NCBI GenBank assembly: GCA_000499405.2
Contig: HG738139.1
Coordinates: forward strand, 1,492,170 to 1,556,169
Direction: 5' to 3'
Length of the DNA stretch: 64,000 bases
Origin: Onchocerca volvulus
Lineage: Eukaryota; Nematoda; Chromadorea; Rhabditida; Onchocercidae
A program made the translations under genes and the position numbers. Shown here piece by piece: positions 56,896 to 64,000 of the stretch. The notes beneath the pieces are model-generated. The model saw only the letters and a list, made by a program, of their open reading frames with translations. It had not been told where the DNA came from and made no database searches. How positions within the stretch are numbered: position 1 is the stretch's first letter; the number at the start of each line of letters is the position of its first letter.

Positions 56896-58572
56896 ATGAA
56901 GTATTTTTTATTTCTTTGGACTATCTATTCTTATCTTATGCCAACAAATACTGGAAATTTGAATAAAATTGAAGAATCAGTAATTTCCGCTAGTGAACCA
57001 AATTATCGTATACTTGGTAAGTAGCAATCTATTAATTATTTCGTTACATTATAAATTTTTTTATGTTTATGCAAGTTTTTTAAAAAAAAAAAATGCTGCA
57101 AATATTACAGTAATTAGTATTAAATTATATTAAATTAGAATTTTAATTATAACCAAAAAAGCCTAATTTAATTAATGAAATATCATTTTAATTTTTTTTT
57201 TTTTTTTAGGACGACAAATACGAATACGTGAAAAACGCTCAACATCATATTATCGCTTATTAAGAAAATCATATTCTAATATGCTAATTTATTCCAAACC
57301 ATTAAATGATCACATGAAAGAAGTAATAACTAACGAACATAATCGACTTCGAAGAATTGTACTTTTTCGCTTATATTCAATAATTTTATACAAAAAACAT
57401 TCTTAACATTATTTTGCAAATGGAAAGATCAAAGATTATGTAATGGAAAAAAAAAAAGAGCTCAAAGTTGTAATGGAAATGTTAAAAGTTCTGTAATGAA
57501 AAAAAAAAAAAATTCCAAAGTTAAAAGCTTTAATATTTAATTTAATTGTAAGATTCGCATACGGAATTGATAATTAAATGATATAAACATGATAAATAGT
57601 TGACATTATAATGATATTAGAAATAAAATATGATATTGTAAATATTATGAAAACATGTTTGACGTAAGCAATTCTACGCAAATATACGTTATATTGAATA
57701 GCTAAATAAAAGTTCAGTAATAAAAAAAATTGGAAAAGATTTTAATTTTACCTTCTCAGGTACCAGCAACCGACATGTTACTAATGTACTGGTCAGAAGA
57801 ATTAGCGATGAGCGCGCAACGACATGCAAATAAATGCGATTTTCGGTAAGAGGACAAAATCAATGATTGATTACAAATGATTATTTATAATGATTAATCA
57901 TGAATGATTACTACAATTAATTCGTGTAAAACTGCTTCAAATTTTAATTCGATGTTTTCTTTCATGAAATTTTACAAAATTAAAAATAAGAGTTGTAACA
58001 ATAAACAAAATAAAACAAACAATATCGTTTCAGAAGTATGAATGTTTTTTTTTCTGCTTTATTAATTAATCAACTAATTAGCGAAGCTAATTGTTTGCGA
58101 ATTGGTAATAAATTTATTTAATATTAAAAACGTCAAAAAAAAATAAAATATTTGTTGTTAAGCTTTAATAAGTGATAAACTAGAGATAATAGAAAAAGTT
58201 TTAGAATTGTTTATGCACATATTTACAATCAAAAAATACATCTCATATTTGATTTATCTAATCCAAAAACTTTTTTAAACTGAAACGACGAAAAAAAATA
58301 GAATAAAAGAAACGAAAAAAAATTGTATTAAAATTAAAAATTATTCTAGAAATTTAAAATATTGACATTTAATTTTAATTTGAATTGCAGACATAGTAAC
58401 CATCGAATAAATATTGGTGAGAATATTTGGGCAGCACCGTATTCTAATTATACAGAAGCAGTATCACGATGGTTTAATGAAGTATACGATTTACGATGCG
58501 ATTGTAAACATGCTTACAAACATTGTTGTGGACATTATGTTCAGGTAATTGGTTTATTTTTTTTTTTTTCAG

Positions 58573-58604
<32 letters not shown>

Positions 58605-61600
58605 CACTATTATTATTGTTATCATTATTAATATTATTATTAATTATTACCATTAATAATGATAATACGTTACGATTATATCATTCCAATCATTATCATT
58701 ATATCATGATTAATGATGATCATTCTGATCATATATCATGACATTATAATTACACCATGTCATTACAATTTTATCATTTTAATCATATGCTATGATACGA
58801 TATTATCATATTAGAGTTATCGTTAATTTCACAATTATATTCTAATCATATGTCATGCTTATGCATTATCATGATATCATAAGTATATCACAAATATTAT
58901 ATTATCCCATCATATTACGATGATTGCGATTATATTATTGAACTAGATATAAGCATTTATAAATGTTATGAAATTGGAGAGAAAGAAATCAATGCTCATA
59001 ATTTTTGCAAGTAAAATGCTAATCAAAAAAAACGATAATTGAAATAGTAATTGAAACATTATCTATTAATTGATTTAAACTTCATAATCGGTTGACCGTT
59101 TTACAAAATTCATTTCATCATTCACTGTAAATAAATGAAATTAAATACCGTCATCTTTACATAAAGTTAAATTAATCATATCTGATAACATTATTTAATT
59201 ACAATCAAAGAAAAATCATTTTATATCAATTAAATTATCACCATGTTAAGGTAGTTTGGTCTGAAACAAATTTGGTTGGTTGCGGATATGCAAAATGTCG
59301 TGACATTCTGGGTATACAAAATCGTGGCCATCGACATATTTTTGTGTGTCATTACAATCCTCAAGGAAATACCGTTTATGTTACTCCAAAAGGTTTCTTT
59401 GCGGTGAGTTTTAATTTTTCTTCTTTGAAAATTTTGTTATTTTGAAAAATATTTCTTGAAATTTTATTAGAATATAGATAAAGATCAATTGAAATATTTC
59501 AACACTTTCGAGATCAGGAAAGAATTTAAAAGTTAGGCTTTTGGAGCGAAGTCAGTTTAAGTTCTGAGTTGAAGTTCGATAACAATCGACAACACTTTGT
59601 TCGGAGTTGCTACATCGACCCAATGACAATTTTCGACATAGATCAACGCAGCAATAGCAGCAAATCGACAATCAAGAATCACCAAAAATTTTCGAGCTCC
59701 TCTCTGTCCAACCATTTCTTTTATTTTATGGAGGTGGATTTGAGCAAAAAATCTGGCTAAAAAAAAAAAAAACAACTGCGCTCCAGCGTGATGCGGTGGG
59801 AAAGCTGAAGTATGATGTAATTTCGAATTGGGCATTCGATGGAGAAAATAATCTATACGAGACTAGCTAATATGAAGCCAAAAATGTTAAAAAGAAAATT
59901 CGAATCATTCTAAAGACCGAATGAAGAAACAGATGCATAGTCAATTGGAGCTACCCATCTGACACTGGAGAAGATCACTTCAACAAAAGTTGCAAGTGTT
60001 TTATCTATCCATCACGAACAGAAACCAGATCCAGTACATATACTATACATCAAGTTAACAAGCTGGTGAGCATAACTAGTAGCAGAATATCCAATGGAAC
60101 CTCAAAATTTAAGATCAATCAGAAGATACCACGTGCTCTGCCATCTCCTCTAATCCCAATCATGCATTCGCCGTTTCACAAGATAACCATAAAATAACAA
60201 GCTGACTGGAAAATTTCGCCATACATATCGAATTGAAAGGATTCAAAAAATTTCACTATTGTTCTAGATAAATTGTCGGAAAAATCCGAAAAATTCTTTA
60301 ACTAATTGCAGCAACTGAACGATACCGAAGATATCCTTCTTCTTCTTCTTTTCGAACTGAACAAAATTCTGCTCTACGTTTCGGTATCACTAAATCCTTT
60401 ATCAGGAACGAATTGATTGGTACTAATTATACGATCCAAATCATCACCATAAAGATTTTTAGCAAGATTTTTTGCTCACTCGATAAATGTGTTGCTGAAC
60501 ATTGCCTGAGTACACCATAGTTTTTCGGCATGCACGTATGTTTCATCATCAATATATAATCCCTTGGAGTGATATGTTATCCTTTGGAGTGATTAATCTG
60601 TATTTCGTGATGATCCAGCAAACCAAGTGCAATTCTCTCGCCAATATCCCTTCCATGATTTTTTTTAAATTTATGCAATTTTTCTGGATTGTTACAGACA
60701 ATATTTCTTTTACGACGATGTTTATCTAAACGATCACGCTTGATTTGATCACGCTTATGAGCTTCTTGGTTTATCGAATCATCCTCACCTACTTTTTTGA
60801 GTACAGTACGTTTTTGCCTAGCTTTAGCAGCTATAGTCTCCTCAGTCTTCTTGTTCCAAACAATATGACATTCCATTTGTGCATGGATTTCGACAGTTTC
60901 ACGAGCTGTGTGCGATCAGCCAAGTATAATGATTCCGCCAACTTGGCAAAATTTTCATTATATATCTGCTGTAAGCTTTTTTTATGAGCAGCCAATCGTT
61001 TATCCAGTGCAGTAGTAAATTCTTTTAGATTCTTCCAGTTCGACATGCATAGAAACATGACTGTTTTGCGAATTGGCAAATGCATGATAGGGATTAGAGG
61101 AGATGGCGGAACATGTGATATCTTCTGATTGATCTTAAATTTTGGGGTTCCATAGGATCCTGCTGTACTTCAACCATACGAATAATTCATTGCTGAGCGT
61201 CACTATTATTCCACCATCTTGTCGATTTGATGTATAGCGAATTTATTGCACTGGATCTGGTCTGCGCGTAATGAATAGGTAATTCGCGCCAATTGCAGCA
61301 AAAAATCTGTCGGAAAAATCTGAAAGATGCAAATAGTGTAAATAAGGAATGTTAAAAAGGGATCAGCAAGCTGATAAACATGTTTACCGTCAAAACTCTC
61401 CGGTTAACAAATAAACGAAGTAAGGTCGACCAATCATAAGCGATATGTTGGAGATCAGGAAAGGCGAAAAAACCCCGAAAGGATTTAAAAAATTCGGATT
61501 TTGGAGCAGAGTTAGTGCTAAGTTCGACAACAGTTCAAGTTTGGTAGAGATCGACGCGACCATGGCAATAGCTGAAGTTTGAAGCGAAACAGCAATAAAT

Positions 61601-62344
61601 CGATAATTTACGAATAATTGGATTGACCAAAAAGGCAATGAGAAGAGCTGTTGGCAGAAACTTATTATGGGAAAGAGAACTGATAAAGTTGATAGTGGAA
61701 ATTGAAGATATCCTTATATCCGATCACTGATTTACGGAAATTTTGATTACGATATCATATACTCAATCGATTTTATCTCTTCCAGTGCTTCTTTAGTCAC
61801 AGCACATAGTAACAACAATGATCAGGATGAATTAATTCCTCATAAATTAAATTCTGGAGCAAAGTCAGTTTAGTTCGGAATTTTCATATCGACACAGCGA
61901 CAGTTTCTACAACGGCATAGATCGATGCACCAATAGTAGAAAATCGACAGTCAAGGAGTTCTACTCTTCTCTACGAGTAATAAAGTGAAGAATAATCCAC
62001 TAATAATTTGTTTGAATATTCTCAAATAATTGTTTGTACCGTATAGGAAGAACCGCTCTTCCATCAATCCATAAAACTTTTTACTAAAGGATTCGTCTCT
62101 GTCACATGGCATATAAAGGACTTTCCTGACATTTCCTAATATTTAAATAATAATTGGTAAATAATGATAGTTGCTTATTTATAATCTTTAGATGCCAGCA
62201 TTTACATGGGCTAATAATAAGCCACGATGCAGTGATTGTCCATTAGATGCACCAGCTTGCTATCAAGGTCTTTGTTTTTCGCCATCATTAGCACTGAAAG
62301 AATCTGATCTCGATTTGGATGCTAATAGACTTGAACAAGACTAA
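56896..62344 (+). CDS. Secreted CAP/SCP-domain protein
   Basis: Six exons (56896-57016, 57210-57358, 57760-57845, 58391-58544, 59251-59403, 62192-62344) give 271 residues. The N-terminus MKYFLFLWTIYSYLMPTNTG is a signal peptide, then comes a basic pro-like stretch with REKR. The CAP fold follows: NEHNRLRR, MYWSEELAMSAQRHANKCDF, NIGENIWAAPYSNYTEAVSR, the signature GHYVQVVWSETNLVGCGYAK, and FVCHYNPQGN. The conserved His/Glu cavity residues (EHN, GENIW, GHYVQ) are kept. A short cysteine tail (CSDCPLDAPACYQGLCF) ends the protein. It belongs to the CRISP/Ag5/PR-1 superfamily that includes nematode LON-1 and secreted SCP-like proteins; which subgroup is uncertain. An acceptor (TTTCTTTAG, about 56884) precedes the start. 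The last intron (2788 bp) is packed with SKIP pseudogene copies and repeats. Confidence 0.92.
59500..59720 (+). repeat. Unclassified intronic repeat, copy A
   Basis: Shares ordered blocks with copies B and C: GAGATCAGGAAAG, TTTTGGAGCGAAGTCAGTTT, ATAGATC(A/G)A(C/T)GCA(G/C)CAATAG and AAATCGACA(A/G)TCAAG. The three copies are degenerate, all in the same orientation and in the same intron. Copy A runs directly into the plus-strand SKIP fragment. Confidence 0.6.
59728..60275 (+). pseudogene. SNW1: SNW1/SKIP pseudogene fragment, plus strand
   Basis: Interrupted reading frames spell the middle of SNW1/SKIP without introns: LQRDAVGKLKYDVIS (about 59780-59825), MEKIIYTRLANMKPK (about 59840-59885), LEKITSTKVASVL then SIHHEQKPDPV (about 59965-60040), MEPQ then FKINQKIPRALPSPLIPIMH (about 60095-60165), QADWKISPYISN (about 60198-60235) and KNFTIVLDK (about 60245-60275). 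The family has KINQKIPRGPPSPPAPVMHS and ISNWKNxKGYTIPLDKR at these places. Stops and frameshifts are frequent and no introns are visible, so it looks like a processed copy of the spliceosomal/transcription coregulator SKIP. The functional gene is not in the window. Confidence 0.85.
60290..61308 (-). pseudogene. SNW1: SNW1/SKIP pseudogene, minus strand, 5'-truncated
   Basis: Minus-strand fragments run colinearly through the SNW domain to the C-terminus: LPIHYAQ with RPDPVQ (about 61285-61240), DPMEPQ and FKINQKISHVPPSPLIPIMH (about 61160-61080), MSNWKNLKEFTTALDKRLAA (about 61045-60990), NENFAKLAESLYLADR (about 60962-60915), KKVGEDDSINQEAHKRDQIK followed by RDRLDKHRRKRNIV (about 60800-60700), KNHGRDIGERIALGLL (about 60665-60615), FNQSKG (about 60575), KNLYGDDLDRIISTNQFV then PDKGFSDTE (about 60460-60385) and DIFG..LLQLVKEF (about 60330-60295). 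This is SKIP without introns, broken by frameshifts and stops. It begins inside the protein, so it is 5'-truncated, as usual for LINE-mobilised retrocopies. A near-repeat at both ends may be its target-site duplication. Confidence 0.88.
61446..61640 (+). repeat. Unclassified intronic repeat, copy B
   Basis: Contains GGAGATCAGGAAAG, GATTTTGGAGCAGAGTTAGT, AGATCGACGCGACCATGGCAA and ATCGATAATTTACGAAT, matching copies A and C in order. It lies immediately beyond the 5' end of the minus-strand SKIP copy. Confidence 0.55.
61818..61985 (+). repeat. Unclassified intronic repeat, copy C
   Basis: Contains GATCAGGATGAATT, TTCTGGAGCAAAGTCAGTTT, GCATAGATCGATGCACCAATAG and AAATCGACAGTCAAGG, the same block order as copy A. 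It is the third copy in this intron. Confidence 0.6.
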
Positions 62345-63620
62345 CATATATCAATTCATAAACAAGTAATCATATTCAGTAAACGTTCAGTGCATTTTCT
62401 TTTTTTAAAGTTTTTATATTCAAAACGAAGAAAAATATTATAGGATGTCACATAGCACATAAGAAAAATTTAATGGATCATATGTTTAAATTCATTATTC
62501 ATATTTAATAACATCTTAGTATCAGAACTGAAATGCTATATTTCAATACATATTTATTTATTATCGGTTATCACTAATTGGAAGTAAATTGGAAGTTGTA
62601 CTATTATCAGTGAAAGTTTAGTTAAAAGCCCTTTATCACCAAAGTTAGTAATTGGAAATAAATGAAAATATTTCATAGCTAAGCTATGAATTAATAATCG
62701 GTATTTTAATACTCATTTCATTCAACTAATAATGTTATATTATATTAAAGACGAAAACTTTTTCTTTTATATTTCTGAGATTATTAGAATCGGATCAAAT
62801 TTGAAAAAAAATTTAAAAAAATCGAAACTTTTTTTTTCGTTATACAATCAAAATTATCAATAAGCTTTGCGAATAATTACCATAGAATTTACTTTTAATT
62901 CAGGTTATCAAATTTAATCATTTTATAGATACAACTAACATTTATTCTATCTGAATATTAACGGGTATAATTTCAATAATGAATAGCCATATTTGTTATT
63001 GCTGTTATTATTGTTATTGTAGTTGAACATTGTTGTAAATTATATTTAACATTACTAATCATTCTTAATTTTGTTATCATTGCTAGTTCTATTGTTATCA
63101 TTGAAGATTACTTCAAAAATACTTAAAAAATAATAAAGTTGTATGAATTATTTACAAACGATCATTTAACAATAAAAGAAATTGATAATAAATAAATCCA
63201 ATATACAAAGTGACAATTTTTTATCAAATTACAAGCACTTTTGTTAAATCACCATAAATTATCAATAAGGTTTACAAATAACTGCTGCAGTTTTTTAATG
63301 AAATCGGGAATGTGATAGAAACAGGAAAAAATAAAGAAAAAAAAATAATAATTAGAGAATAAGAAAGTGATACAAACCGAGATGTAAAAAGAAACGATAC
63401 ATCTGAAAACTATATACAATTTATTAAATTAGTAACATTTATCGTTTTAATTTTTATTCTTTTCTTATTCTCTAATTATTGTTATTCTTCTTTGTTTGAA
63501 AATATTTGCCAAAATACAACATAGCATAGATATGTATGTAAAAATCGAAACCGAATGTTTGATATTCATCCATTTAAATCAGACCAAGCATCGTTCTGAA
63601 GAATACATTCTTTTGTAATA
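62345..63620. other. AT-rich region downstream of the CAP gene
   Basis: No exon was found. It holds a 9-bp-arm hairpin at 62672-62690 and a 20-bp perfect inverted repeat at 63347-63366 and 63461-63480, just ahead of the Helitron fragment. Confidence 0.45.
63347..63480. repeat. 20-bp perfect inverted repeat
   Basis: AATAATTAGAGAATAAGAAA (63347-63366) and its exact reverse complement (63461-63480) are separated by 94 nt of AT-rich sequence. It could be a small inverted-repeat element or a hairpin transcript. It lies about 150 bp before the Helitron coding remnant. Confidence 0.5.
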
Positions 63621-63639
63621 TGAGGTTATAAATGATACA

Positions 63640-64000
63640 ATTAATGTAGGAAGACTAACGATTTTGCCATCTTCATATGCAAGTAGTCAACGTCACATGC
63701 ATGAATAGGCTCAAGATGCAATTGCACACGTTCGTCACTACGGGCGTCCAGACCTATTCATTACATTCACATGCAAATCCAGCTTGGGATGATATAGAAA
63801 ATCTCTTCCTAGATAATCACCGATGGATAGACACGATATCAAAGCACGTGATTCCAGACAAAAGCTGAAATCGCTGATGGATTTTATAGTAAAATATGAA
63901 GTATTTGGATCTTTGCGCTGCTGGATGTACTTAGTAGAATGGCAAAAGAGAGGATTTCCAGAACCACATGAGTAATCTGACTTTATGCAAAATTACTTCA
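63640..64000 (+). mobile_element. Decayed Helitron Rep-domain fragment, runs off the window
   Basis: Broken plus-strand frames give NVGRLTILPSSYASSQRHMH then E, stop, AQDAIAHVRHYGRPDLFITF (63644-63763). A frame change gives CNPAWDDIENLFLDNHRWID (about 63773-63830), and a further change gives RQKLKSLMDFIVKYEVFGSL then RCWMYLVEWQKRGFPEPHE (about 63850-63955). This is the Helitron helicase-like (Rep) domain, with its TFTCNPxWDDI and EWQKRGLPHAH landmarks. In this copy the normally following HxH catalytic motif reads EPHE and then a stop. Stops and frameshifts show it is inactive. The rest lies beyond the window. Confidence 0.88.

Noticed and set aside
60502..61085. Overlapping open frames on the minus strand that look like a small coding gene
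   Set aside because: They are two frames of one frameshifted SKIP/SNW1 retrocopy, so they are a pseudogene rather than a gene.

Overview
The window looks like nuclear DNA from a parasitic nematode, most likely a filarial (spirurid) worm. The sequence is strongly AT-rich. Genes are split into many small exons by GT..AG introns of 0.1-2.8 kb. Nearly every start codon lies a few bases to a few tens of bases downstream of a splice acceptor (TTTCAG or TTTACAG) that has no upstream coding exon, as expected for spliced-leader trans-splicing. The protein set is animal-like: ELP2, RPS28, SSRP1, CED-6/GULP1, a PDGF/VEGF-like factor, CDK5, ANT, ABCF2 and a secreted CAP protein. A decayed Rickettsiales/Wolbachia-type rpsM-rpsK block inside an intron points to a lineage that hosts, or once hosted, Wolbachia. 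The species cannot be named from the sequence alone.

Layout. 108-201: last exon (+) of an unrecognised gene. 202-2681: gene-free DNA with a degenerate tandem repeat and one copy of a dispersed hairpin-bearing repeat. 2682-16967: three co-directional minus-strand genes in the order SSRP1, RPS28, ELP2, with gaps of about 0.9 and 0.5 kb, possibly an operon. 17.0-20.8 kb: repeat-rich spacer with a dead Helitron (-). 20806-24837: CED-6/GULP1 (-). 24.8-29.6 kb: AT-rich spacer. 29640-33791: PVF-like growth factor (+). 34836-37673: CDK5 (+), with a candidate extra in-frame exon. 38647-40591: ADP/ATP carrier (-). 43059-48122: ABCF2 (+). 48.1-56.9 kb: gene-poor spacer with a very long ATT microsatellite, a four-copy tandem repeat and an 88-nt hairpin that looks like a microRNA precursor. 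56896-62344: CAP/SCP secreted protein (+), whose 2.8 kb last intron holds two broken, opposite-facing copies of SNW1/SKIP plus three copies of an unclassified repeat. 63.6 kb to the end: a second dead Helitron piece (+) running off the window.

The genes do not form one pathway. They cover tRNA modification, translation, chromatin, apoptotic-cell engulfment, growth-factor signalling, a neuronal kinase, mitochondrial nucleotide exchange and ribosome-associated ATPase work. The most unusual content lies inside introns and spacers: the bacterial rpsM-rpsK fossil in the RPS28 intron, the SKIP retrocopies in the CAP intron, the possible CDK5 cassette exon and the pre-miRNA-like hairpin.
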